From the NCBI GenBank assembly GCA_029858965.1, contig JAOUDZ010000018.1, positions 1 to 64,000 on the forward strand: a DNA stretch of 64,000 nucleotides. The letters run 5' to 3'. Below are positions 38,346-47,356 of the stretch, piece by piece. Position numbers and translations under genes: made by a program. The stretch comes from Cyclobacteriaceae bacterium (lineage in GTDB: Bacteria; Bacteroidota; Bacteroidia; Cytophagales; Cyclobacteriaceae). The notes below the pieces were generated by a model. That model was not told where the DNA came from. It worked only from the letters and a program-made list of their open reading frames with translations, and did not search any database. How positions within the stretch are numbered: the first letter of the stretch is position 1; each line of letters begins with the position of its first letter.

Positions 38346-38591
38346 GAAGTTGGCGAAAAACTATGGGAGATATTTTAGTAGGGGGATTACGCGCTTAAAA
38401 CTCATGCGAACAACTTCATATTTAGTTTTCGACAGTTCCTTGTGCTTTAAAAAAATCTTTATCGCATAATGCATGTTGCCCTTCAGCATCATTCCTCAGC
38501 GAACCGCTGCGATTATAAATATTTGCGATGGAAATATTTCAGATCTTAATCGCAGAGATGCACTGGGAAGTATATTCAGCTTCTTTAGGAA

Positions 38592-39410
38592 TTACATCTT
38601 CCGCACTTTGCCGCTCCCGGAGGAATGGCTGTTTATTTTGTTGGGATTACCTTTGTAACTCACCGTTCCGCTGCCAGATATGGTGGCGTCGATTTCATTC
38701 TTGACATTGATTTCTATGTCGCCTGAACCCGAAATCCGTATTTCACACCGATTTGTTTCAAGATTAGCAGCCAATATCTTACCCGACCCGCTGATGGATG
38801 CCTTAACATCGCTTGCAGTTCCGCTGGCTTCAATCTTTCCGGAACCAGAAATCCCAAAATCGGCACGATTGGCAATGCTCATTGCCAAAACCACCTTTCC
38901 CGAGCCGCTCACATCGCTTTCAAAACTTCCGCATTTTCCTTTTACATGCATATCGCCGGAGCCTGACACATCCCCTTCCACATTTCCTGTAGCATCAATT
39001 TCAATTTTCAGGTTTCCGGATCCGCTCACATTAAGATCCAGATCTCGGGCCATAATCTTCGTTTCTCCAATCACATCTCCTGATCCGTTAACACTGATGC
39101 CTTCGAGGTCTTTTACGGTGATGTATACCGTTACCTCGTCATTATTACCCCAGCTCCAGTTCATCCATCCATTTTCTTTTCCGATGACCAGCCGATTGCC
39201 ATTTACTTCAGTCTCAATTTCTTCCAAAATGTCCTTTTTACCCTCAATTTCAACTTTTTGAGGGCTGCCCTGGCGTAAGTAAAGCTTCCCAGGTACGCGA
39301 AAAGAAATCTTGGTAAAGGTCCCGACGTTGCGCGTTTCCTTTGTTTGCGCATATGTCAGCGAAAGACTGCACATTAAGGCCATTACAAGGATGGATAGTT
39401 GCTTTTTCAT
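38592..39410 (-). CDS. DUF2807 (adhesin head GIN domain) exported protein
   Basis: 272 residues from ATG 39410 (MKKQLSILVMALMCSLSLTYAQ signal peptide). Mature sequence begins TKETRNVGTFTKISFRVPGKLYLRQG, typical of DUF2807. It then runs as a parallel-beta-helix-like series with SGSG at about 20-residue intervals (NGSGDV, SGSGNL, SGSGDM, SGSGKV, SGSGKI, SGSGKI, SGSGDI, SGSGTV, SGSGKV). These proteins are expected at the cell surface; function is unknown. Confidence 0.9.
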   Translation of the reverse strand: MKKQLSILVMALMCSLSLTYAQTKETRNVGTFTKISFRVPGKLYLRQGSPQKVEIEGKKDILEEIETEVNGNRLVIGKENGWMNWSWGNNDEVTVYITVKDLEGISVNGSGDVIGETKIMARDLDLNVSGSGNLKIEIDATGNVEGDVSGSGDMHVKGKCGSFESDVSGSGKVVLAMSIANRADFGISGSGKIEASGTASDVKASISGSGKILAANLETNRCEIRISGSGDIEINVKNEIDATISGSGTVSYKGNPNKINSHSSGSGKVRKM

Positions 39411-39525
39411 ATTTTTTTGGAATTTATTACCTATGATAGACCGATTGCCATAAGCTGAGGTTGCATGGTTTGGTTGCAATTTCTATTTCTCTTTCATTTG
39501 ACGCTAAATCCAGTTCAATCGTTAC

Positions 39526-40137
39526 ATGCCAATTTTCACTTACCGTACGCTGCAAACCGTAGCAAAAGGAGTTTACAAGGAAAAAGGGAGCAAATTTCTG
39601 TCTTTTGCGTATCCCGTTAGCACAGAAGCTGAAATCAAGGAAATAATTGATGGAGTGAAGCGCGAATATTTCGACGCCAGACATCACTGCTATGCATGGA
39701 TGCTTGGTGCAGAAAAAAAATGCTTTCGCACATTTGATGATGGGGAACCAAATCATTCCGCTGGCGATCCGATTCTTGGCCAGATAAGGTCCAGGGATTT
39801 AACGAATGTACTGATTGTTGTGGTGCGCTATTTCGGTGGGGTGAAGCTTGGCGTAGGAGGTCTGATATCGGCGTATAAATCTGCTGCGGAAGATGCATTG
39901 ACGGGTGCTTTCGTAATTGAGCAGGAAGTTTATGAACGCGTTGATGTATTGTATGATTACGCTTCAACAGCTGACGTTATGCGTCTCGTGAAAGCATTTG
40001 ACCTAAGGATTGTACAACAAGTATTCAAGGACAACTGCACCCTGGAAGCAAAACTTGCGCTGAGACATAAGGATAAATTTGAGGAGCAAGTGAACCTGAT
40101 GAATGCATTGGGGGTGTCTATAACGCTGAAACGTTAA
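39526..40137 (+). CDS. YigZ / IMPACT family protein
   Basis: 203 residues. The IMPACT-family core FDARHHCYAWML, DDGEPNHSAGDPILGQI and VVVRYFGGVKLGVGGLI is present. The N-terminal start KEKGSKFLSFAYPV is typical. YigZ proteins have a two-domain fold related to ribosomal proteins, and eukaryotic IMPACT inhibits GCN2; the bacterial role is unsettled. Confidence 0.92.
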   Translation: MPIFTYRTLQTVAKGVYKEKGSKFLSFAYPVSTEAEIKEIIDGVKREYFDARHHCYAWMLGAEKKCFRTFDDGEPNHSAGDPILGQIRSRDLTNVLIVVVRYFGGVKLGVGGLISAYKSAAEDALTGAFVIEQEVYERVDVLYDYASTADVMRLVKAFDLRIVQQVFKDNCTLEAKLALRHKDKFEEQVNLMNALGVSITLKR

Positions 40138-40147
40138 ATAATCAAAA

Positions 40148-40348
40148 TCAGCTCATCGCTACAGCATGCCGGCGACTCAGCATAACCAACACTTTTGTGT
40201 TCGTTTGATTACTAACTTCTACAGACGACTCGTCAATAATGCGAGTGATGTAGCCATTAACCGTATTTCCGTTGATGCAGAATGTAAGACCTTTCTTACT
40301 TTGTAACCTTTCGTCCTGGTATTTCCTGATTTCAGGATGATGGCCGTA
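40148..40348 (-). other. start-less open frame between YigZ and the MFS gene, possible remnant
   Basis: A 66-codon frame on the minus strand lacks ATG near its open end. It ends KGLTFCINGNTVNGYITRII, DESSVEVSNQTNTKVLVMLSRRHAVAMS, which looks protein-like (alternating beta pattern). It may be a broken small gene or chance. Otherwise the 283-base gap shows nothing. Confidence 0.25.
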
Positions 40349-40420
40349 TTAATATTTGTAGTCTTAGTAAAGTTAAGTGACTCTTAACAAAAAATGGGTT
40401 TAATTTGATAAATTTTTTTT

Positions 40421-41653
40421 ATGTCCAGAAAGAATCCAGCGCTTGGTTTCATCTTCATTACACTATTGATTGACATAACCGGCCTGGGAATTATTATTCC
40501 TGTTTTACCGACGCTTATACAGGAGCTCACAAGTGGTACGCTCAGCGAAGCCTCCCGCTATGGAGGTTGGATGTTATTTGCGTATGCCTTCATGCAATTT
40601 CTTTGTGCACCGATCATGGGAGGCTTGAGTGACCGGTATGGCAGAAGGCCCGTGCTACTTGCTTCCCTTTTTGGATTTGGAATTGATTACATCTTTCTGG
40701 CGTTTGCGCCAACGTTGGGTTGGCTTTTCCTGGGCAGGATTATTGCGGGCATCATGGGCGCAAGTTTTACAACTGCATCAGCATATATCGCTGACATCAG
40801 TACACCGGAAAAGCGAGCGCAGAATTTTGGAATAATCGGTGCGGCCTTTGGACTTGGATTTATCATTGGACCTATGGCAGGAGGACTGTTGGAACCCTTG
40901 GGCTCACGCGTTCCATTTATGGTTTCAGCGGGGCTTTCGTTATTAAATTGGCTGTATGGTTTTTTTATTCTTCCGGAATCCCTTAAACCGGAGAACAGGA
41001 GAAAATTCGAGTGGAAGCGTGCTAACGCAGTCAATTCCTTACTCAACTTAAAACGCTATCCGGTAATCCTGGGATTAGTCTCTTCGCTGATATTAGTTTA
41101 CATATCAGCACATGCTGTGCAAAGCAATTGGGCATATTACACCATGGAAAAACTCAAGTGGACGCCTACGATGGTGGGCATTTCGCTGGCGGTAGTGGGG
41201 TTTGTATTTGCTGTGGTTCAGGGAGGTTTGATCCGTGTCATCATACCCAGGCTTGGCCATCAGCGAAGTGTATACATGGGGTTGGGAATGAGCGCATTAG
41301 GCTTTGTGCTTTTTGCATTGGCCACAAAGACCTGGATGATGTTTGCATTTACTGTGGTATATGCGCTTGGCGGCATAGCGGGTCCTGCGTTACAGGGAAT
41401 CATCTCAACACAGGTTCCTGCAAATGAACAAGGGGAATTGCAGGGGGCATTGACCAGTTTAATGAGTGTTACATCTATCATTGGCCCACCGTTGATGACA
41501 AATACTTTCGCATACTTCACGGACAGTCATGCGCCTGTTTATTTGCCCGGCGCACCCATGCTGCTGGGGGCAGTGCTTACCATTACCGCGACATTGTTGG
41601 CACGGACAAGTCTGAAGAAAACGATGGGCAAAAGCGCCAACTTAGTATCATAA
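40421..41653 (+). CDS. TCR/Tet-family MFS transporter
   Basis: 410 residues, twelve helices. [21 protein letters not shown] near the start, [14 protein letters not shown] in loop 2-3, and the motif-C-like [19 protein letters not shown] are close to the TetA group of H+/drug antiporters. It may export a drug or metabolite. Tetracycline resistance should not be assumed from similarity alone. An upstream TTTAATTTG lies about 20 bases before the start but is an imperfect -7 match. Confidence 0.9.
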   Translation: MSRKNPALGFIFITLLIDITGLGIIIPVLPTLIQELTSGTLSEASRYGGWMLFAYAFMQFLCAPIMGGLSDRYGRRPVLLASLFGFGIDYIFLAFAPTLGWLFLGRIIAGIMGASFTTASAYIADISTPEKRAQNFGIIGAAFGLGFIIGPMAGGLLEPLGSRVPFMVSAGLSLLNWLYGFFILPESLKPENRRKFEWKRANAVNSLLNLKRYPVILGLVSSLILVYISAHAVQSNWAYYTMEKLKWTPTMVGISLAVVGFVFAVVQGGLIRVIIPRLGHQRSVYMGLGMSALGFVLFALATKTWMMFAFTVVYALGGIAGPALQGIISTQVPANEQGELQGALTSLMSVTSIIGPPLMTNTFAYFTDSHAPVYLPGAPMLLGAVLTITATLLARTSLKKTMGKSANLVS

Positions 41654-41934
41654 AATGTTAACAGGCGGGCTGCGGCAAAGATCTCATGAAGGAACCACCC
41701 CTGGTAAAGGGCAACGAAACAAATTGTGGACAGGAGAAATACGCTGACGAAACGAAATAGCGTCGGGTTAGCTATTCCATCAGTCACTCGTGAAAAATGA
41801 GTTGCAGATGTAAAAAACATTGCGGAATTTTCTTGAATATATGGAGCAATGGGTATACTATGTCAATTCTTCCCGTCGTTGGGGTTTATTGCCGACATAT
41901 CATCACTGGTTACTGACTTTCTGGCCAATCTTTC

Positions 41935-42504
41935 ATGAAACGTAAAACAAAGAAAATGACAAAGAAAATGATAAACCTCTTTCGAGAATCACCTAGGGTG
42001 ATTACAATGGCTATAATTGTTGTAATGATGGCCGTCGGAACCGGATGTAAGAGCAAAAAGAAGGCCATGGAGGCCGCGGATGCTGAAGCACGAAAAGCAA
42101 AAATGGAGCAGGAGGCCGCGCTTAAGAAACAGCAGCAACAACAGCAAGAGGAGGAATTAAGAAAACGGGAAGCGGAGGAAAGGGCAAGAAGGGAAGCAGA
42201 AGCCAAGAAAAGTGAACCGTATTCAAAACTGGAACAATATTTTAGTGCCATCGGTAACGCGAGCAGCGTATCCGCAGCCAACAGCAGCATTAGTGAAGCA
42301 TTAACATTGTTTACTTCCCCGGAAACTCCGGTCCTTATCGTCATTAGTGAATCGGGAGGACAGAAAGATTATGACCGGCCAACAACGATCAGAGACTATC
42401 TTAACTATTTGAAAGACCAGAAGAAACGAGCAGACAAAATTGGAAATCTGCAATTGGACAGCTCCGGGAAGATCACGGAGGTAGAACTGGTAAAACAAAA
42501 ATAA
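41935..42504 (+). CDS. probable lipoprotein with charged coiled coil, first gene of an exported-protein operon
   Basis: 189 residues. After a basic start and a hydrophobic segment (ITMAIIVVMMAVGTGC) a Cys could be lipidated, although Gly at -3 is unusual; an internal ATG at 41968 would give a shorter n-region. Residues about 45-95 are a Glu/Lys/Gln/Arg-rich coiled coil including six Gln in a row. The C-terminal domain (SKLEQYFSAIGNASS, TLFTSPETPVLIVIS, TIRDYLNYLKDQKKRADKI) is unfamiliar. It precedes three more exported-protein genes after 25 bases. Confidence 0.7.
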   Translation: MKRKTKKMTKKMINLFRESPRVITMAIIVVMMAVGTGCKSKKKAMEAADAEARKAKMEQEAALKKQQQQQQEEELRKREAEERARREAEAKKSEPYSKLEQYFSAIGNASSVSAANSSISEALTLFTSPETPVLIVISESGGQKDYDRPTTIRDYLNYLKDQKKRADKIGNLQLDSSGKITEVELVKQK

Positions 42505-42529
42505 AATCTAAGCTTAAAATCAATCGAAT

Positions 42530-43108
42530 ATGATTAACTATAAAAACATTTACGCCTTGCTTTTCGGACTCCTTATTATTGGGAACGTCGCTGCACAAAA
42601 GGATGACGTTAGTCCCGAAAGAAAGCAAGCCATAGACTCGCTTGCCCTTGAAAAAGTACGGGATTTGAGTAAGTACATCAGCATTATTGGAAGTAAGAAG
42701 ACACCATTTTCTGAAGCTCAACGTGTAATGGACCGGGCAGAAGAGCTGTTTGCAACCGACAGTGAAATGGGCGTTTCCTCTCTAAACAGAAAGGAGATTA
42801 CCTATTATAAAGTGCGCAAATATTTTGACCGGCTAATGGCGCTTAACTATGATCGTGTCACCATCTCCTGGTACGACATTCATTATATAAGTGATCTGGA
42901 GCGGCAACCGGATGGTCGTTACGTTGGCGTGGTTACAATCTACCAGAAGTTTGAGGGTGTATCGGATGATGGGATGAAATATAAGGATACCACCAAGAAG
43001 GACATTACGATCTATGTGGAAAGGAAAAAAACGCAGATTCAGGGAAGAACGATTGAGTTCTGGGATGTGCTGTTGGGAGATATCAGGGTCACTGAAACGC
43101 GTGCATGA
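42530..43108 (+). CDS. exported protein of unknown function, related to the LRR protein N-terminus
   Basis: 192 residues with signal peptide (YALLFGLLIIGNVAAQ). The mature part, with VRDLSKYISIIGSKKTPFSEAQRVMDRAEELF then strands (VTISWYDIHYISDL, YVGVVTIYQKFEGVSDDGMKY, DITIYVERKK), resembles residues 35-180 of the LRR protein two genes downstream. It shares the order helix, V(R)KY/V(Q)AYL-type helix, and beta-sheet with F.GV....K.Y. It is likely a periplasmic or surface domain. The next gene overlaps by four bases. Confidence 0.72.
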   Translation: MINYKNIYALLFGLLIIGNVAAQKDDVSPERKQAIDSLALEKVRDLSKYISIIGSKKTPFSEAQRVMDRAEELFATDSEMGVSSLNRKEITYYKVRKYFDRLMALNYDRVTISWYDIHYISDLERQPDGRYVGVVTIYQKFEGVSDDGMKYKDTTKKDITIYVERKKTQIQGRTIEFWDVLLGDIRVTETRA

Positions 43109-43938
43109 GATTTGTCAACAGGCTGGTCTTATTCTTATTCATGTTAATATCTCATCTGGTGGGCGCTCAGCTGCTGGACAAAGATGATGAAAGCAAGCTC
43201 TACGCAGAAACCAAGCAAGTCAATCAATTTTTCAGGCGATTCAATGGAGAAGAAGACGAGAAAGGTGACCGGTATTATCCAAAAGACAAACAGTACCGAA
43301 GCGAAAAACTTCGCAAGAAATACATCGGGATATTATTCGATGCCAGCAATAGAAATGTTAGCGCGGAACTGAAGACCCAATTTATCAAGGATGTGCTGGA
43401 CAAAACTGAGCCGGCAATTTTGGATTTTCACGGTGGTTCCTGGTTCGCCGAGGTGAATACCACCTTTGCAATGGAAGGAAAAAGTGAGCCCGTCACGTTG
43501 TTCATGGAGCTTGAACAGGATCATCTGGGAAGCAAATGGGTCATCAGCAAAGTACATGCAAACATGTTCGAGTCGTACTTCAAAAGGGATACCACCAAGG
43601 TGGGTAAATTTCTCCATCCCCTGAGCCATGAGCTGGATTTCATGAACCTGAGAAGAGCATTTAGTTATACCGATAGCGCAAGTCAGTTTACCGTGAAGCG
43701 CTTTGTGCCCGATCACCTTTCTGTTTTTCTCTATGAGATCAAGAAAGGAAACCTGAAGTTTAGAACGGTTGAGCAGCTGAAATTTCATTTTTTCCAAATT
43801 AACGGATGGTATTTTGAGCTTTCCGAATTCAATAGACCCGGGTATAACACAGGATGGCTGATATCGAATCTGGTTATGGTAAACAATGAATCGGAAAAGA
43901 ATCTATTGCTAAAGTATCTATACTATGAAGGCAAGTAA
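43105..43938 (+). CDS. exported protein of unknown function
   Basis: 277 residues, signal peptide RLVLFLFMLISHLVGAQ. A helical N-terminal part (ETKQVNQFFRRFNGEED) is followed by strands and a conserved-looking beta/alpha C-terminus (LSHELDFMNLRRAF, LSVFLYEIKKGNLKFR, LKFHFFQINGWYFELSEF). No recognised family. It overlaps the genes on both sides (4 and 14 bases), so translation is tightly coupled with the LRR protein. Confidence 0.72.
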   Translation: MRFVNRLVLFLFMLISHLVGAQLLDKDDESKLYAETKQVNQFFRRFNGEEDEKGDRYYPKDKQYRSEKLRKKYIGILFDASNRNVSAELKTQFIKDVLDKTEPAILDFHGGSWFAEVNTTFAMEGKSEPVTLFMELEQDHLGSKWVISKVHANMFESYFKRDTTKVGKFLHPLSHELDFMNLRRAFSYTDSASQFTVKRFVPDHLSVFLYEIKKGNLKFRTVEQLKFHFFQINGWYFELSEFNRPGYNTGWLISNLVMVNNESEKNLLLKYLYYEGK

Positions 43939-46357
43939 ACTGTGGACTGCTACGGTATTCGTACTTTTTTTCGTTGTCGCGGGGACGCAGGCACAGCAAA
44001 TCAAGCCTAATCTCAAAGAACATGAGCAAAAGGTCAGAGACATGGTCGCATTCCTCGAATATGTACTGAACACAATTGGAAACAGTAAAACTGCAGCGCG
44101 AGACAAGGATGTCCTGATTAGGGAGAGTTACACCAAAATATTCAGGGATGCCAAAGTACAGGTTGAAGACGACCTGGTTGAAAAGCGCAACGTCATTACA
44201 AATAAGGACGTGCAAGCTTACCTTAAAGATGTTGACTTCTTTTATGAAAATGTAGAATTTGAATTTACCATAAAGGATATTAGCGGCGCAGTAAATGCGA
44301 ATGATAAGCTTTTTTATAAAGTTTCCCTCCTTCGCAATATCAAGGGAGTTACCGCGGAGGGAAAGACTGTCAATAACACCATTCCGCGCTACATTGAAAT
44401 CAACTATGACCCAAAGGATCAAGACCTAAAGATTGTAAGTATCTATACCAATGAATTCGACGAAAAGGTAGCGCTACTCAATTGGTGGAAAGAGCTGTCG
44501 TTTGAATGGCAATCCATTTTTAAAAAGAAGCTGAACATCCTTACAGACAGCATGCAGTTGGGTGATATAAAAAACATCATCGCTACTGAAGTGATGGATC
44601 TCAGCGAAAATCAATATATACAGACTATTGAACCATTGGGTCAACTCATCAACCTGCATGCCCTAAACCTTTCAAATACATCGATAACCGACCTTAACCC
44701 GATTCGAAACCTTACAGACCTTGTTGAATTAGACCTTTCCAATACCAGGATTGAAGATATATCAGCATTGAAGTATTCGGAAAAACTTGTCCGCCTTAAT
44801 ATTAGCAGCACAGCCGTGACCGATATTTCAGTTTTAGAAAGAATGAATAAACTGGAGAGCCTGGAAATGGTCAATACAAATGTTTTCGATTTGGCGCCTA
44901 TCAGTTATCTGCCGGAATTAACGCATCTGAATCTTGAAGCAACAGAAATAACAAGTTTGTCTTCATTAGAAGGATTGAAAAAATTGAACAACTTGAATGT
45001 TTCTAAAACGGCGATTGATGATCTTAATCCTTTGGGTGGCCTCAAAGATTTGACTGTACTCAATCTTGATAGCATAAGGGTTAAAGAAGTCACTGCACTT
45101 AGAAATCTGGAGAAGCTTATAATTCTCCATATGAATTATACGCTGGTTTCTAATTTACGGCCTTTGCAGGATCTTCCCCATCTTGAAAAAATATATTGCG
45201 ATCATACCCCTATCAGACAGACCTTGGCAGACGCTTTTATGGCTGCTAACCCTAAAGTGCTCGTGATTTTTGATTCTGAGGACTTAAGAGGTTGGTGGGA
45301 CACATTGTCCGAGGCATGGCAGCAGGTGCTAAGTAAAACGGCTAAAATACAATTGAACCCAAGCAAGGAGGAGCTGGCGAAAATAACCAATGTTGATTCC
45401 ATAAACATTGCGGGAAATTCTTCCATACAGGATCTTAAACCATTGCAGAACTTACAAAAACTGCGAGTCATTATCGCAAGAGAAACGGCGGTTAGCGACC
45501 TATCTCCGCTCATGGAACATCGCGAAATCAGATCGCTTGATATCAGCGACACAGAAGTAGTCGATATTTCTGTTGTTAGTAGTTTTGCGAAAATTGAAGT
45601 TTTCCGGGCCGATAAAACACAAATCCAAAATATTGATGCGCTAATTGGAATTTCCGCACTTCAAAGAGTCTATGTCGATCAGACGGCAATCGGCGATGTG
45701 CAAGTTCAGATGTTTCTGCAGAAGCGACCAGCCTGCCTGGTGGTCTATAAGACCAGTGAATTGGACGCGTGGTGGAATGAATTATCAGCGGGGTGGAAGG
45801 AAATATTTGGCACCCAGACGGCTATTGATGAAAAATCAAGAAAAGAGGATCTTCACAGGCTTGTCGAGCTCGATGCCTTGCATTTCAAGGATGTGCAGGT
45901 TAGTAATCTCTCTGCATTGCACGTATTCGTTAAGTTAAAGGAGTTGGATTTTTCCGGAACAGCCATAGCCGATTTGTCCCCGTTAATTGAATTGAATTCT
46001 TTGTCTTCATTGCATGCAACCAACAGCCCCATCCGTGACCTTGGTCCGCTGGCTTCACTAACCACCCTGACAGACCTTGATATCTCCAATACGCCCGTGG
46101 AGGATTTGATGCCGGTGAGCGTACTGGAGAATTTACAAGCACTAAATTGTTCGGGAACACAAATCCGAAGTGTCGACGCGCTGAAATATTTGCAGGAACT
46201 TGAATCGCTTGATTGCTCCAATACAAGTGTCAGGAAAATAAGTGCAATACTTGGATTGCCCCTTAAAACATTGAAATGTTATAACACCAAAGTTTCGGTA
46301 AAAACGGTGGAAAAATTCAAGAGCAATAACCCAAACTGTAATGTAGTTTACTATTGA
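43925..46357 (+). CDS. large exported leucine-rich-repeat protein with three repeated modules
   Basis: 810 residues, signal peptide MKASKLWTATVFVLFFVVAG. An N-terminal domain (about 30-180) resembles the product of the gene at 42530. Then three modules: a WW-x-x-LS-x-x-W segment (about 187-200, 457-470, 616-628), a run of 22-residue internalin-like LRRs of the form LxxLxLSNTxIxDLxPL (about 233-427, 490-587, 645-787), and a closing cap with T-x-I then F-x-x-x-(N/R)P-x-x-x-V-x-(F/Y) (about 428-450, 588-609, 788-810). The solenoid suggests ligand or protein binding outside the cell. Last gene of the four-gene operon. Confidence 0.85.
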   Translation: MKASKLWTATVFVLFFVVAGTQAQQIKPNLKEHEQKVRDMVAFLEYVLNTIGNSKTAARDKDVLIRESYTKIFRDAKVQVEDDLVEKRNVITNKDVQAYLKDVDFFYENVEFEFTIKDISGAVNANDKLFYKVSLLRNIKGVTAEGKTVNNTIPRYIEINYDPKDQDLKIVSIYTNEFDEKVALLNWWKELSFEWQSIFKKKLNILTDSMQLGDIKNIIATEVMDLSENQYIQTIEPLGQLINLHALNLSNTSITDLNPIRNLTDLVELDLSNTRIEDISALKYSEKLVRLNISSTAVTDISVLERMNKLESLEMVNTNVFDLAPISYLPELTHLNLEATEITSLSSLEGLKKLNNLNVSKTAIDDLNPLGGLKDLTVLNLDSIRVKEVTALRNLEKLIILHMNYTLVSNLRPLQDLPHLEKIYCDHTPIRQTLADAFMAANPKVLVIFDSEDLRGWWDTLSEAWQQVLSKTAKIQLNPSKEELAKITNVDSINIAGNSSIQDLKPLQNLQKLRVIIARETAVSDLSPLMEHREIRSLDISDTEVVDISVVSSFAKIEVFRADKTQIQNIDALIGISALQRVYVDQTAIGDVQVQMFLQKRPACLVVYKTSELDAWWNELSAGWKEIFGTQTAIDEKSRKEDLHRLVELDALHFKDVQVSNLSALHVFVKLKELDFSGTAIADLSPLIELNSLSSLHATNSPIRDLGPLASLTTLTDLDISNTPVEDLMPVSVLENLQALNCSGTQIRSVDALKYLQELESLDCSNTSVRKISAILGLPLKTLKCYNTKVSVKTVEKFKSNNPNCNVVYY

Positions 46358-46460
46358 TGATGCTGACGCCATCAATATGAAAAATTGCATGAGTAGTTTC
46401 GGGCAATTTCGCAGCGGCTGACACCTACCCGTCGCGTAGTAGGACTTCTACACTTATCCG

Positions 46461-47315
46461 CTACTTACTTTTTTGCTGCTGAACATAGCTGGCCACTGTA
46501 CCCACAGGAGCGATCCAAATTCCGTTGCCGGGATCCTGCGCATAGGCTATAAGTTCTCTTAACATCGTGAGACGCGTGGTTTGCTCCCCAGCTTCGCCCA
46601 TCTCATGACCGGCGAGCACTACCCATTGCCCATTATTTTTTGCGCTTTCTAGTATTGGTAGAATTGCATCAAAGTTTTTTCCGTCCATTTCCATTCCGGT
46701 CAGCTGTGCAAAATCACAAAATGATGGATCATTTGGTCCCTCATCAAGCCAGCCTCTTCCGGCAAGAAACAATTCTGCGACCACGGGAACATAACTTTTG
46801 GTGCCCTTACCTCGTCCAACAAAGGTCTGTCCGCAGGGATATGCAAAAACGGACGGCCTTACACCCAGCAATGTTTCGATTTCTTTGTTGGCCTGTCTTA
46901 GTTCTGTACGCATTTGCTCAAGTGTGAAATTCTCAAGCGCCTTTTCCCGCGCCCATGGAAAATTACCGGTACAAGGATGGTTGCTGGAGTGATTGCCAAT
47001 CTCATGCCCGTTGGCTGCAGCTTTCTTCCATCCCTCCAGGTGCTGTTTGACAGGTCCTGGAAGAACGTAAAATGTTCCTTTGACTCCGTATTGATCCAGC
47101 ACTGCGGTACCACCTTCTACCTGACTCGGTCGCGCATCATCAAAAGTAAGACTTACCGCAAAGACTTTCCCTTCAGGCCATTTGAATGAAGCGTCTGATT
47201 CCTGCGCGAAGGATGTTTCGCTGATCAATATAACGCAAACTACCATCAGCCATGGAAGCGAGGATAGCAGCGTTTTCGGGGACTTGATTTCGAAAAGCAT
47301 ATGTTGTAATTTCAT
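46461..47315 (-). CDS. polysaccharide deacetylase (NodB domain)
   Basis: 284 residues from ATG 47315, with a hydrophobic signal or anchor (SSLPWLMVVCVILISETSFAQ). Motif 1 is LTFDDARP and motif 2 is HEIGNHSSNHP (H-x-x-x-H metal pair), with FAYPCG as motif 3 and AGHEMGE near the C-terminus. It removes acetyl or other N/O-acyl groups from surface glycans in the periplasm or outside. It follows the CxxCH gene after 41 bases on the same strand. Confidence 0.9.
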   Translation of the reverse strand: MKLQHMLFEIKSPKTLLSSLPWLMVVCVILISETSFAQESDASFKWPEGKVFAVSLTFDDARPSQVEGGTAVLDQYGVKGTFYVLPGPVKQHLEGWKKAAANGHEIGNHSSNHPCTGNFPWAREKALENFTLEQMRTELRQANKEIETLLGVRPSVFAYPCGQTFVGRGKGTKSYVPVVAELFLAGRGWLDEGPNDPSFCDFAQLTGMEMDGKNFDAILPILESAKNNGQWVVLAGHEMGEAGEQTTRLTMLRELIAYAQDPGNGIWIAPVGTVASYVQQQKSK

Positions 47316-47356
47316 AAGTACGGATATTAACAGGGTATTTGCGCACACAGCCGATT

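Noticed and set aside
40421-41653. Tetracycline resistance gene
   Set aside because: Similarity to the Tet group of MFS transporters is general; the substrate cannot be inferred, and no resistance context is present.
41539-41820. 93-codon minus-strand frame with a hydrophobic stretch
   Set aside because: It is mostly the shadow of the MFS gene end; no start context or homologue pattern.
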